From: Colletotrichum lupini
Lineage: Eukaryota; Ascomycota; Sordariomycetes; Glomerellales; Glomerellaceae
DNA length: 64,000 nucleotides
Reading direction: 5' to 3'
Assembly (NCBI RefSeq): GCF_023278565.1
Contig: NC_064679.1
Span: 3,348,001-3,412,000, forward strand
Part shown: positions 35,903 through 48,258 of the stretch, one piece after another
How the letters are laid out: each line of letters begins with the position of its first letter
Numbering within the stretch: the stretch's first letter is position 1
Made by a program: the position numbers and the translations under genes
Notes under the pieces: generated by a model
The model's input: only the letters and a program-made list of their open reading frames with translations
What the model was told of the DNA's origin: nothing
Databases searched by the model: none

Positions 35903-38694
35903 GATGGAAGGCAAAGTCTCAGCGAATCCAACTACTAATTTAATATCCGCCGATCGTACGGTCGGGCAATCCGAAGGATGATTGTGGACGAAGCAGGGCG
36001 ATTTCTCTTGTTATCGGAGGGCGAAACCGAACGTAAAGATGCCCTCAATCCATAGGCGCACGCGCGCACAATTACAACGGATACGGCTGCTGACTGTCGT
36101 GTTTCGTTCTAGTCGAGGCTCGTCGCACAAAGGGTGAGACGTCGTGGGGCGCTTCGAAATGGGATTGACGTCGAGAAAAGGTTTCTGGGTATTCGTACGG
36201 AGTTTGGTGTTGCAGAATATGCCAAGTCGAAAGGGGAAAAAGGTAGAGGTCGTCGGTGACTGGTAGTGTAGGCAAAGGTGAAAGAGCGAAGAGGGCGGGC
36301 GGAGAATGGGTTATCGGTCGTCGTTGGGGCGGTGGAGAGGAGAGTGGAGGGTACCTAGGTAGGCGTACGAAGTAGAGGAGACGGGGAGAAGGAAGCAGTG
36401 TCGGGTTCTGTCAGGAGCGCGAGATTTGGGGTTGAGAAGCAAGGATGGATAGAAGCGGAGGATTAGGTGCCGTGGTGCAGCTGAGCGTGAGGTTTGGTGG
36501 TAGGTACCAGGCCAATTGCGTAGTATGGTACCTACTCAAGGGCACTTAGGTACTGAGGGGCTGGCTGGCCATTAGCATCTCTCATCAGTCCGTACCTAGG
36601 TAGGACTCCCAATTACTATGTAGTGTGGGAGACTCGAGCGTCTGGCAGTCAGTCTGCGAGTACAGTAGCGATACGGCCTTGCCGCCATACCCCTTCCAGC
36701 CGAGCCTATGATTAATAAGGTACTCCGTATCCCGTACCTTCGATAAAGTCCAAGTACATTATGGACATGGGCCCCTAGCTTTCTGTACCTACCGTAAATG
36801 TCCACTCCATCTACTCCGTACCTACATACGCGGTTATGATATGCCCAGCACGATGGACAATCCGTGGACGGTGGACGCCACGAAAACCGTATTGCCTACC
36901 TAGGCGTTTGACATTTCGTGGGCACTTTATTCTAAATCACTTCGAGGCGTGAATAATGAAGTATTCGCGTCTAATTCTTAGGTGTGTATCCATACAGTAG
37001 CGAATGCCCACCACGACTAATCAGCTGGTGAGACACCGAGAAACCCTGCACATATGTATGCCTAGTGGGCAGTGCCGGAAAAGACCCTGCGTGCCTGCGT
37101 TGAAAGTGAAAAGCGAGAAACACGAGTCGGATCGGATAGGTACTAGCACAAGCAAGATCGCGAATACGCTTATTGACAATTTGGCACTGAAATCCAGGTC
37201 CAATTTCTCACTCACTTTCCCTTGAGACTCGCAGTAGCGGAGCGGAGTAGAAGTGTGGACCGTCAGGCATGTGCTACCTACTTTGGCCTTGGTGTCTATG
37301 GATAACTCCAAGTACCGAGCATACCGTGTAAAGTACCTCAGGCATAATGGTCAATGTTGTTATGTCTCCGTTCACTTGTCACCCTTGAGCTAAATTTCTT
37401 CAGGCAGCTGGAAGACAAACTTTGTTCAAGAGTTAACATTTCACTCCCCCTTCCACCCTTCCTCCTTGCCCTACGATGCCGCGACGTTTTCACCGTACGT
37501 TAGGTCACATCATGCATGGGAGGAAGTGTGGTAGCCAACGTGTCAACCTACACCACCTCAGCGACCAACGTCCGGCTAAAACCCGGGAGCAGAGCTGGCC
37601 GAGGCTTTGGTAAGGTGCCTTAGAGGAGTTCTCACCAGCACTCCTAGGCAAACGTCTGGACGCGCAACTTGCACTCACACTCACACCACAATCTCATGCA
37701 CCATAGCCACACTGCGCTAGGAGACAACCGCTGTGCTGCCCATGAATCCGGTACACCGTACAGCTGCTCACGACCCCAGCATCTGCCGTCCGCCAATGAT
37801 GATGTCCAAGCCCCTCTGCTTTGTACCCAAGGCAGTGATCATCTCATAATTGTGACACAGGATAAAGTAAGGTGAGGGAGGGTGGCATACGCTGCATGTG
37901 TAGGTGTAGGTAAGCCCGTAGTAGGTAAGCACGTAGGGTACTTTTCTGCAAGTCGCACCACCCTCTCATCAAATTCCCTTGAGGAGTCTCGATACAAAGC
38001 TCTCTCTATCTTTCATCTTATTTCCCTGCATCTGGCACTTACATATGTATGGGCTCTGCAAAGACGCGCAGAATACCACGTGCAGGATGCATCATTCGCA
38101 TCTCATGTCTTCTCCAGTCTGGATTTCATCCGAGGGCGAGGTCAGGCAATGTCAAATAAGGCGCATGTTTCCCGGCAGGCTATGTATGTGACGAAGAACA
38201 CAGGCTCCTCGGCCCACATGTTCAAATACACCGTCGTTGGACGTGGAAGTAATGGAGGTCTTTATTGCTGTGCTGCTGTTCTGGGTTCTGCTACTTATCC
38301 TGCAGTCAGCTGTCAAAATAGCTTACAACACTTGATAGGGCCGCAATCGTTTCTCTGCCTCCGACTCCCGTTTCTTCCCTAACCGGCGTCAAGTTGGGCC
38401 GATCTGACTCCGGCAACAGGCAGTCAAGCTTCTCGGTCTTCCGATCTTGCAGCTCAAGCTACTCTCCCTAGACCCCTATGCCTGAGGTGCCATGTAAAGT
38501 CGACACATAACTACTCAGCTTCAAAAATTAGTAGATATGACGCAGGAACCTGTATTTTCCTTTTCGAGATGGAATTTTCGAGACTCTACTCCTATCTATC
38601 TCACTGAAGAAATCTACCTACCCGGGGCTGAAAAGGCTATTTCTGCGCCGTAGTAGAGAAGTCCACCTCTTCGGAATGGCGACGTTGTGTCTTG
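35903..38694. other. Intergenic region upstream of the Zn2Cys6 gene
   Basis: 2.8 kb with no supported gene. Around 36.3-36.85 kb it is dense in GTAC-centred motifs (TACCTAGGTA, GGTACCTAC, TACTCCGTA). The longest frame (37,882-38,382, +) has no ATG at its start and no recognisable content. Confidence 0.6.
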
Positions 38695-39987
38695 TCACTT
38701 CTTCTCTGCATCCACCCCGACGATGCGAAGAACGCCAAGATCACTGTATGCCAGACAATATTTCGTTGGCGCCCAGGCCACAACCGGGCAAGGACCAGCT
38801 GTCTTGAAGGTATGGACGTGGTCTCCTGACTCTGCATGTCGAATATCCAGTCCAGAGCCTGGCGATGTAGTCAGCATCTGCGCTTTTCTGGCACCAGGCG
38901 ACTTACCTTCATCGCTGCCTCCGACCAAGAAGTTACCATCAAAGGTGAAGCCTGTACAACCATTAGACACTGTTCGCAGTTACTAGCATATTTATTCAAC
39001 TCACTGATAGACCGCACTGGGCCAATCATGCTGGTTATGGTTCGCTGGCAAATCCAGTCTGTTGTGTCCCACAGAGAAATTATGGAATCCGAACCTCCCG
39101 TGGCAAGATAACGTCCTGTGGGTTGTAGCTCGGCTGTCAAGCAGGAAGACGTGTGTCCGTTGAGGGTAAACTCCTTTGACTCATCACCATGTTTGAACTG
39201 GAAGGCAGGCTTGAAATCGGGATATGTCAAGATCCGTGTTCTTCCCTCGCCGGTTGTCAAGAAGATCGTATCGCCGGCCCAGTCAAAAGCAATCTGGTTG
39301 GTCTGACTGGGCTGCTGATGCGACGATATCGGCGCAGACTGTGTTGGTGACAGTACAAAGATATTATCCGTCTGGCAGATTGAGTGTCAGCCGAATGTAC
39401 CCAAGTAATGCCAAAATCAACGTGGCTGACCTTATTTCCAACGACTAGAGACTGTCCGTCGGGCGCCCATACTAGAGTGAAGGCGTCTCCCAAGCCTCTT
39501 ATCTCGTTGATGCAAGTCTTGGACCGAACGTCCCAGAATTTGACGACTCCATCGTTGCTTACACTACACAACTCAGCATCCTTGACTGGGTTGAATGCAA
39601 CCTTTTCAATGGCAGCGGAGTGTCCTTTTAGCTCAGTTGAAAACCGTACGTTTGGCTTCTCCGGATTCCCTACAGAAGTAAGATATGTCAGCCTGCTTGC
39701 CCCATGGACAAGCGAATCACGTTCATCACGTACAGACGCGTAGCGTTTTGTCCGATGAGCCTGTCGCGACCAAAGTTCCCAATGGATTCCAGGCTATTGA
39801 TCGTAGCCTGCAAGAATAGTCAGTATCTCCAACTCAAAAGCTCCACAGGGACTGTCCATAGGTAGGGGTCATACGTGTGCCCTCTAGAGCTTGAGCTGGG
39901 ATCGTGGTACGGCTGGCTCTTGAGGTTGGTCAGAAAAGCCGGAAACCTCTCCTTGGAGAGGCTCAGCCTTGTGCGAGGAGGCACCAT
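38695..39987 (-). CDS. tho3: THO complex subunit 3 (TEX1/THOC3), WD40 protein
   Basis: Six exons: 39987-39875, 39807-39734, 39669-39431, 39371-39005, 38951-38907, 38858-38695; 333 aa, typical for THOC3/TEX1. It is a seven-bladed WD40 propeller of the THO/TREX complex, which packages nascent mRNA and couples transcription to nuclear export. Visible repeats include LRSIAWNPLGTLVATGSSDKT, LCSVSNDGVVKFWDVRS, FTLVWAPDGQSLVVG, LATGGSDSIISLWD and FTFDGNFLVGGSDEG. The GSDEG...DIRHAESGDHVHT block is characteristic of this subunit. The last intron is only 48 nt and open in frame, but has GTAAGT, CTGAC and CCAG signals and interrupts a conserved block, so I treat it as spliced. The gene diverges from ric1 across an 875-bp promoter region. 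Confidence 0.9.
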
Positions 39988-40862
39988 TATGACGCGCCAG
40001 GAACGCCTTGTATGATGAGCAGCAATGTGGGTTGAGTACAATCCTAAATGGTATGTGAGGGTCAGTCTGGGAGCGCAACTCGAACAGTGGAGGAGCAAGC
40101 TGGAAAATACGATAGTATGCAGTGTGAGTCGACCGCAGTGATCGGGATTCAAGTACACAATACTAATCGATCAGTACATACAGACTGAGTCTCTCAGCAG
40201 AACAAAATCAATGCTGTCTAGACTGTACGCTGATTATTGTTGGTCGACGCCAAACCCCAAAATGGACTTCACAATGTTGTCGTTAGTATGCAGGAGCGAA
40301 TGCGGTATACAAAGTGGATATCTGTACCTACCTAGGTGCTTGGGTACCTTACTCCCCTGTATGAGGTAGGTAGGTAGTATCTCAAGGCACACCTCATTGA
40401 GTTCATCTTGCGGCGCCACTGATTATCTAATGATGCTCGGGTAAGGCGGTCCGAACAAAGCGCCTGTAACATGCTGGAGTGCTGCGTGCAGCTGCCAAAG
40501 ACCGAAAAAGGCGGGTCGGGTACCTTATCGACGGGAAGCTCCCCTGGTGGCTTCACAAGCTCCCGCCGGCAACAAGAAGCTCGTACAACGATGCTTATCC
40601 CAAGCCGCCATTTCGCATGATCAATCACCTTTCCACTCCGCATATTGATGTCGTCCAAGGGCCTCGATTGGTTTGAAAAGAACACGATGATTCTCGTTTG
40701 AACAATAACAGCGGCCATGATCAAAACATTGTGCGGTTCGACGACAAAGAATACCTGGTCTTCGGCTCGACGAAACCCCCGTTTGTCACCAACAACACCT
40801 TGCCATTGCGACGGCACATCCTCACCGAAACGATCGACGCGTTTACATAGGGTCTTGTCGAG
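39988..40862. promoter_or_regulatory. Shared divergent promoter region of tho3 and ric1
   Basis: 875 bases between the start codons of two divergent housekeeping genes. It holds a TACCTACCTAGGT...GGTACC cluster near 40,325-40,380. Short open frames inside are unconvincing. Confidence 0.5.
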
Positions 40863-43800
40863 ATGTATTGGCCCATAGGAACCCCGAGAATCTTCGCAAC
40901 GAGCAGCAGGTCTGGTCCTGCCTTCAACCTAGTCGTGTCTCACGATGGCCTGCCCAATCCCTTCGACAATCGGCCGACAGGCGAGGCCTTAGAATCGCCT
41001 CCCGGAAATGCTCACCAGCAACAGTCGCCACACGATGCTCTTGAGCTGGCGACGCCAATGACACCGCTGACGCCCGCCATTCAACCAGTTGACGATCAAG
41101 ATCACGATCTGGAAACAAGTCGTTCATCACCCCGCCTCAACGTCAATATTCCCCTGAAAGATCCCGTCCTCGCACTGCGCATCTCCCGTCCTGGCCACCT
41201 CTTTGCATCGATATCCTCTACTTCAATGACAATATGGCAAGCCAAGGTTGGTTCTTGCTCTGGATAGCTCTGTCTTTAAAGTCCAATGAACCATGCTTAC
41301 GTTCTTCTCAAGCCCACTGTGATTTTGGCAGTGGTAGTCCGCTCGGAAACTTCTTTATCGACTTATGGCGAGAACGTCGACCTTCTGATGAGACCTGACT
41401 CGGCTATTCTTGTGGTTCGGACGACCCTAGGCTATCTTATCACATACTCACTCGCGATGGACTCTGAAGCCCAAGTTTACAAACCGTATTTCCCAAGTTA
41501 CGCAAACATCCAACGACGTCGTCAGAACCACCACGGCCAGCCCGGGAGTACAGCTCCAGACCAGTATCTCTGGGGCCCTGGTGAGGGTCAAGGAGTGCGT
41601 GATGTAAGCGTTCGTTTCAGGATGGTCATCAAAGTTGATGCTGGCATAGAGAGCGCTCTAGCACTGGATGATGAACTAGTTGTTGCCACGCGCAAACCAG
41701 GCGCCATCCAGTGCATCCGATGGACCCCGGACCAGAGCGGAAGCCAGACTAAGACAGAAATCATCAGTCGAATGGGGTGGCTGGAAAAGAAGATAACCGT
41801 TGTCGAGATGACCCACGATCGGCCTATGAACCTGTCAACCTGGACCACAAGTGACGGCAAGGTCTATGCAGTCCAGCGACTTCATCCTCGCGAAGACGCT
41901 GACCCAAAAAAGCTTTTCAAAGGCTACTGCTTCCACACGCCCGCTGAACCGGAGGAGTCCGCCAGAAAAGCAGTCATCAACGCAAGATTCTCATTGATTG
42001 CTGTAGGTTGCGCAGATGGGTCCATCCGTGTTTACTCGGCTCGAGATTATGCTGGCAATATTCCTCCTTCGCATACACACACCATTCCGGTGTCGACAAC
42101 GGTTTCTGGTTCACTCACGACGCTCAGCTACTCACCTGACGGCTACTGTTTGTTTGCTGGATATGAAAACGGCTGGGCTACATGGAGCGTCTACGGGAAG
42201 CCGGGCAGTAACAGTTTTGGCGCACATGACACTATCATTGAGGCCAATGGCGAGAACTGGATTTCTGGCATTGGAGACGCCGTCTGGCTCGGCAGCGGTT
42301 CGGAGATCCTGATTACACATCGCAAGCACGAGGCAATATGGGTACTGGAAATGGCGAGAAGCGCAGTCGTCGGCAACTACAACGCTGCAAATCTCATGCG
42401 CACCGTTTTGCAGACGAGTACCAACGTCATGATATATCGCGGATATGACTTGCCAGATCTAGCCAGCATCTCTGCGGAGCCGCATCTGTGGCACACAACG
42501 AAAGTGCCCTTGGGCTATCTACTTCAGCAGTGGCCCATCCGCCACACTGTCATTTCACCAGATGGTCGATACGTTGCTGTGGCTGGGCGCCGAGGTTTGG
42601 CTCACTATAGTGTCAACAGTGGTCGATGGAAAACATTTGCCAACGAAGCCATGGAAAATGAATTTCAGGTCAGGGGCAGCATGTGCTGGTATCAGCATAT
42701 CCTCGTGGCTGCTGTTGAGGCTAATAAGTCGCACGAATTGCGCCTCTATTCGAGAGAAACGGCGCTCGACAACTCTCAGGTGCTTCACACCGAACGGTTA
42801 CCAGCTCCTGCAGTTTTAGTGACTACTTCAGGGGAGGACTCGTTACTTGTGTACACCTACGACAATCTACTCTACCACTTCATTTTCGCGCCCACCAACG
42901 GTTCGATCAGATTGGTGCAGCTAGGACAGATCGCATTTCATGGCATCGTGCGCTCGCCTGCAAGAGTCCGCGGTCTGAGCTGGATTTTGCCAGATAGCCA
43001 ACTCGTTGACGGTGATCCGTCACAAGATGTCGCCGTGGCGTCTGTCCTGTTCCTAGTAGATGCCAAGTTGGTATTGCTACAGCCCTCATTCAATAGCGAG
43101 GGTAATTTGAAGTACGACATGAAAGTCATCGCTCAAAACGTTGAATTTCATGTTAGCATGCGGGACCAGCCCCATTTTGATGGGTTAGCTACACATGCTG
43201 AGGATTTGTCACCTGCGGAGGCAGACGTGACTCTACGCAACTCACTCTGGGTGTTCGATGGCCAGGATTTCAAGGTCTGGGCAGACATACAAGAGGTGCT
43301 GCAAGCGGCTTCAAATGAGGCACAGCGAGAACTGCCGAAGACAATATCGGTCCCTCTAGACTTTTACCCCCTTTCGACACTTCTTGGAAAGGGCATTATC
43401 CTTGGGATTGAAGCTGATCTAATACAGCGAAGAGACATCAGCTTCTCCTTCTTCCGCTTCGCCATTCGAGTTGGTTTACCATCACTACTTTTGAGAGACG
43501 ACTTGCTAATAGTAATTAACAGACACATTTATTCTTGCCTGACATTCTGCGATTTCTCCTGACCGAGGGCCGGAAAGGAGACGCAGTCAAGCTTTCAGAC
43601 CGGTATCAAAATTTGGAATACTTCGCACACGCGTTGGAGATACTGCTTCACAAGGTGTTGGATAAGGAGGTTGATTCCGGACCAAGCCCTGAGGAGGCGA
43701 TCTTACCAAGGGTGCTTTCGCTTTTGTCGTCTTTTAAGCAGTACCTAGACATTGTGGTGCAATGTACAAGGAAAACGGAGGTGCGGCAATGGCGCACACT

Positions 43801-44224
43801 TTTCGCATACCTCCCGCCAGTACAAGAACTTTTCGAAGAGTCGCTTCAGCGAGGGTCGTTGAAGACGGCCGGAGGCTATCTTATCATCTTGCATACTCTA
43901 GATGAGCTTGGATCTGCGTCAGAACAAACAGTACGATTGCTATCAAGAGCAATGAAGGAGGGTGACTGGGAGCTGTGCAAGGAACTTGCGCGGTTCTTGG
44001 CAGCAATGGATGAAACTGGCGACACGCTCCGTGAAGCGATGGAAGGCGTGAATATTTCCATGCAGGGTAACAAGGATCAATCCGGGCTGATGAGTCGTCT
44101 TGATGTGCCTCACAGCAAAGCCGTAAATGGCTTGGGGTTGAAGTATGTAGAGCAGAGCGACGAGATGGAGTTGGAGGGTCAGTCGGTCAGCTCTGCCGCC
44201 AGCTTTAGTTCAGACGGCCGCTAG
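40863..44224 (+). CDS. ric1: RIC1, Ric1-Rgp1 guanine nucleotide exchange factor subunit
   Basis: Three exons: 40863-41246, 41313-43469, 43523-44224; 1,080 aa, the normal size. With Rgp1 it activates the Golgi Rab GTPase Ypt6/Rab6 and controls endosome-to-Golgi traffic. Seen: the N-terminal MYWPIGTPRIFATSS start, a WD40-like propeller half (LTTLSYSPDGYCLFAGYENGW; HTVISPDGRYVAVAGRRG), and a helical C-terminal RIC1 domain with FAIRTHLFLPDILRFLLTEGR, LEYFAHALEILLHKVLD and DWELCKELARFLAAMDETG. Intron 2 breaks the domain exactly between FAIR and THLFLPD. Intron 1 has a weaker donor (GTTGGT) and a CTCAAG acceptor with a CTTAC branch site. A species-specific Ser/Pro-rich insert lies at about residues 30-90. 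A cytosolic protein that is recruited to membranes. Confidence 0.93.
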
Positions 44225-44703
44225 AAGGTGCTGTAATACGTAAAAACGAAGTCCATGAGTGCCACTCTCAATAATTCCCCGCGACATTACAAGTATGGTG
44301 AGCTTGTCCTTTAAATAGATGACCTTGATGAACGAGGCGCTGTTGTTCCATTGCCACTTGTGCAGACGCGCCTGCATAAACTTTGGGTTGTGCAATGACC
44401 GGTGCAAGAGGTACGTACCTCCCCCGCCCCCTCCAGCGTCCCTGGCAGGCACGGCTGGCCAGGCGCACCACAGCCCCGCCAACTGCTTTCTGCCCTGCAG
44501 ATGAGCGTAGAGAAACACTGTCAATCACCACCCAATGAGAAATACCTTCCTTCCTGTTTCTTCACATCAGCGCCCATAGTCGAGACGGCCGAGCGACCGC
44601 GAACAATCAACATTTACGAACGATCTAGACGTTCCGACGCGACCGTACCTCTAGGCCATGATCTGAGCGCTCGTCGAGGCACGAGTCGCACTTTCTTCCC
44701 GCC
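44225..44703. promoter_or_regulatory. Intergenic region between ric1 and ckb1
   Basis: 479 bases that should contain the ric1 3' end and the ckb1 promoter. Nothing else is recognised. Confidence 0.5.
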
Positions 44704-45805
44704 ATGATGGACGACTTCGTTAGCGAGTCGGACAGTGACTACACGAGCTACTGGCGAGACTGGGTGAGTGCGAAGAGACTGGCGATGGGCTATCTGCGGT
44801 CGAAGGGAAGGGAATTTTGATGAGTGTGGAAGCCGAGGTTGCGAGCTTTGGGCTGCGACGCGGTCATTGGCGCGCTGTTGAATGCCCTTGCAATACCCTC
44901 GGAGGACGGCCACTTAGCCACAGATGAATCGCCTGCTGACCGTGGCTCTTTGTAGTTCATTTCCTCTCGCGGAAACGAGTACTTCTGCGAAATCGACGAG
45001 GACTACCTCACGGATCGGTTCAACTTGACTGGGCTGAACACGGAGGTCCAATACTACCAATATGCGCTGGATCTCATCACTGATGTCTTCGACCTCGACT
45101 GCGACGATGAGATGAGGGAGACGATCGAGAAGTCTGCGAGACATCTGTATGGTCTCGTACACGCCCGATTCATCGTTACGACAAGGGGCTTAGCTAAGAT
45201 GGTAAGCCATATCTTCTCTGGAATATTTGTCCAGCTTCTGTTTCTCCTTGCACCGATGGAGAATGAGAAGGACGGATCTTGGAACATCTGCACTTTTACT
45301 ACGATGGCAATACTAACGCTGCTCGCAGCTTGAAAAGTACAAGAAGGCCGACTTTGGAAAATGCCCCCGTGTGATGTGCCATTCGCACCCTCTCCTTCCC
45401 ATGGGCCTCGCCGACATCCCCAACCTGAAGCCCGTCAAGCTCTACTGCGCACGTTGCGAGGATAATTATAATCCAAAATCCTCACGCCACGCCGCTATTG
45501 ATGGCGCCTACTTTGGCACCTCGTTCCACAACATCATCTTCCAGGCCTACCCGGCACTCATCCCTACCAAGAGCGCCGAGCGCTACATCCCGCGCGTCTA
45601 CGGCTTCAAGGTTCACGCCCCCGCCGCCCTCATCCGGTGGCAGCACCAGAAGAAGGATTCCATGCGCCGTCGCCTGCGGAAGATGGAAGTGGACAGCGGG
45701 TTCCGAGACGAGGATCTCCTGGAGGAGGAGGACGACGATGTCGAATTTGAGGGCACAGCAGCCCGCGTACGGGCCGGGGATGACGAGGGCGTTGCCATGG
45801 CGTAA
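44704..45805 (+). CDS. ckb1: Casein kinase II regulatory beta subunit
   Basis: Three exons: 44704-44763, 44956-45201, 45329-45805; 260 aa. It is the regulatory dimer of protein kinase CK2, acting in nucleus and cytosol on growth, transcription and the cell cycle. Seen: N-terminal ESDSDYTSYWRDWFISSRGNE, the acidic stretch DVFDLDCDDE (residues ~60-69) implicated in polyamine response in the family, and the zinc ribbon C114-x4-C119-x22-C142-x2-C145 that drives dimerisation. Next comes YFGTSFHNIIFQAYP. The C-terminal tail is strongly acidic (EEEDDDVEFEG), as in fungal CKB1-type subunits. Start: two adjacent ATG codons at 44704 and 44707; the first is used. The first intron is long for this window (192 nt). 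Confidence 0.96.
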
Positions 45806-46852
45806 ATTAGAAGAAAGAAGACAAGGCGAAGACGGTCTTCGCTCATCTTTGGCTACTTCTCTAGCCAGGCACAATATCGACATTGCACACGGGGGGCGAC
45901 CTGATAAAAAGGCTTTCTTCGGGCCACGGCATGGCTTCCTCCCGCTTAGCTGTCACTTTTCTTTTCTAGTTTTCATCTCTCCTATTCGGTAGACTGGGGC
46001 CTCGGGAATAATGATATGATGGCTTTCATGATCAACAAGCTTACCCTTTCGGGCCGCGGCCGCTTGATGGTACACGTGAAAGCTTGGTGTGACGTTCATC
46101 AATCCACAAGCCATCAATTCGTCAGCAAATGTATACAAACCTAGATGTCCAATGAGCTTGCAGATTCTCTTGCTGATCAAAGTGGCTTGCTGTTCAAGGT
46201 AGCCAGGGAGAGTTTGGTAGTAGATCACGGCTCAGGTTGTCGACGCAGGCTCAAATTCCTCCCCGACATGACAGCACAGTCGAATAGCCATGTGGTAAAG
46301 TAGACCAGCTAGATATCTTCGTCTTGTATCGCGGTTCGTAGTCTACTCGGCCAAGCGCAGATACCCGGCTTGTATAGGCAAAGCTAGCTTGGTCTCGTGG
46401 GCAGGGAGCCCGGTGATCGTGAGCATGTATGTATGCCTCCCCCCGACATTTGATAAACTGTTCATAGCGCCGTGGTCCTGGCGTCGCCATTACAAATTGA
46501 AAGAGTGAGAATCAGGGCCAATTCAGAAATTCGAAGATAGCCTACTACAGCTAGGGCCCTGTAGATCTTAGTGGAGAAGGGCTGTAGCGGTAGGTAAGCT
46601 ATCAATGTTCCTTGTCCATGATCAACATTGTGCACAAGTAGAACGGGTCAACAGAGGTCGTCAGTCACAAATCTATTCCGTAAAGGTCATATCTGTATGC
46701 CATGCCTGGCCCCCATAAGAAACAATTGCCCTAGGCACCCGCCAGTTCCTTTTTTTAGGCGGGTGGTATACCGTAAACTCCGTTCATGCCCCAATATGCC
46801 CAGTGTGGAAATGCGATGGATGCTATAGCATGCCGCACCCATTCTATCATAA
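45806..46852. other. Convergent intergenic region ckb1 / lipid phosphatase
   Basis: About 1 kb between two 3' ends. Only short frames without recognisable content. Confidence 0.6.
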
Positions 46853-48258
46853 TCAGAACCGATTTTCAGCCTCAGGCTCATCATGAGAGCTTTGCTTGCC
46901 CATGTACTGCGTTGATGTTGCTTGACCAATGACTGGTCTCGACACATATGCCTCTTCCTCATCGCCAGGCCGAATAAAGTCTCCTTTGTCAGTCGCGTAA
47001 CTGTACGAGCCAACACCAGACCACCAAGCTTTATCGTGGCTGCGAGGACCCCATGCCCAGCCAGCACCCTGAGTGATCGGAAGGTGGTAGTAGCGGAAGG
47101 CGAAGATGGATGTAAAAATTCCAATCATGTAGCCGAAAAGAATGTCGAAACCGTGATGGCGGAAGTCAAACCAGCGAGAGCCAGCAATGAAGATGGAAGC
47201 GAACCAAGGTATAACGACGATGGTCAGGAGATAGATCGGAGGGGCAGCAGCTTGTCGACGGACAGCCGTAACGACCTTGTTATGCTCAGCCAAGTTCCTG
47301 GCTGCAGTGGTGGAATCGGGATTGAGCGATCCGCTTTCGCCGAGTCCGACCTCCTCATAACCGGATCCAGCCTTCTTGATGCGAGATGGGAAAGCCGAGT
47401 GGGAATCGGCACCGTTGTCTGAAGCCACGAATGGTAGGGTAACGGCGAACTTGCTGGCGAGGAAAAGAGACAGGTAGATCAGACCGGCGGCGGCGGAGCT
47501 CGAGTGACCAGACGGGTAGCTGCGGAAACCATCGTTGAGCGTGTGCGAATCGGTATTTGTGCAAATGGCTGCAGACACAAGCTGACCAAAGCCTGCCGCA
47601 CCTGTTAAGCCGGTAATGTTGGCGGATGTACCACCAACGATGTACTTCTGTATGTTGGCCAGGTCGGGCTGGCATCGAGAAAGAAGATCGGGTCGTGGTT
47701 TACCGAACATGTTCTTCATGCCGTTGGTGATGAAGAAGGCGCCAACATGAGCGAGAGCAAGACCGAGATATCCAACGTGCAATTCCCACAGCTTCCGTTT
47801 CCAGATGAGAGACTTGGGAGTTCCCTTAGGAACAGTATTTCCGGGGACGAGGATGAGGCACACGGCAGCGATGACGATGATGGGGCCAGCGACAGCAATG
47901 ATGGCGGCTAGCCACATAGGCACGGTCTCGTGGTGGGTGAACGGGAAGCTGTTAAACTTTGGGTCAGCAAGATGCGGTAGAAGAAGGGACGTTAAGCGGC
48001 GGTTCTAGTGTCTTACGAGATATTGGGGTCGAGGACAGAGAAAGGACGCTTGTTCGGCTCGACGATGCCCAATACGGTGGCAATGCCGCCGACAACGGCG
48101 AGGACAAGCCAGTCGAAGACGTATGATCCAATTAGCGAGGGAGTCCAGTGGCCGCGATGCGGACGGCGCCTGGAGTAGGGCGCTGGTGATTCGGGCATCT
48201 TGTAGTACGAGGGCCTCGATGAGGGCGACAAGTTTGCGAGAGGAATGGACGAGGACAT
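46853..48258 (-). CDS. PAP2-family lipid phosphate phosphatase (DPP1/LPP-like)
   Basis: Two exons: 48258-48017 and 47948-46853, 445 aa. A membrane enzyme that removes phosphate from lipid substrates such as phosphatidate or diacylglycerol pyrophosphate. All three catalytic signatures of the PAP2 superfamily are present in order: KNMFGKPRP (motif 1), YPSGHSS (motif 2) and SRWFDFRHHGFD (motif 3). About six hydrophobic segments surround them. The intron is GTAAGA...TTTAACAG. Compared with yeast DPP1 (289 aa) it is long because of a soluble insert between motifs 2 and 3 (about 60 residues, SRIKKAGSGYEEVGLGE and on) and a hydrophilic C-terminal tail. Start: ATG 48258 opens a conserved-looking N-terminus; a second in-frame ATG lies 20 codons in. 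Substrate preference cannot be read from the sequence. Confidence 0.93.

Noticed and set aside
37882..38382. 166-codon frame on the + strand
   Set aside because: Starts without ATG, has no domain, and no splice-linked continuation; treated as non-coding.
46922..47422. 166-codon + strand frame
   Set aside because: Antisense shadow of the lipid phosphatase exon, which has all catalytic motifs on the other strand.
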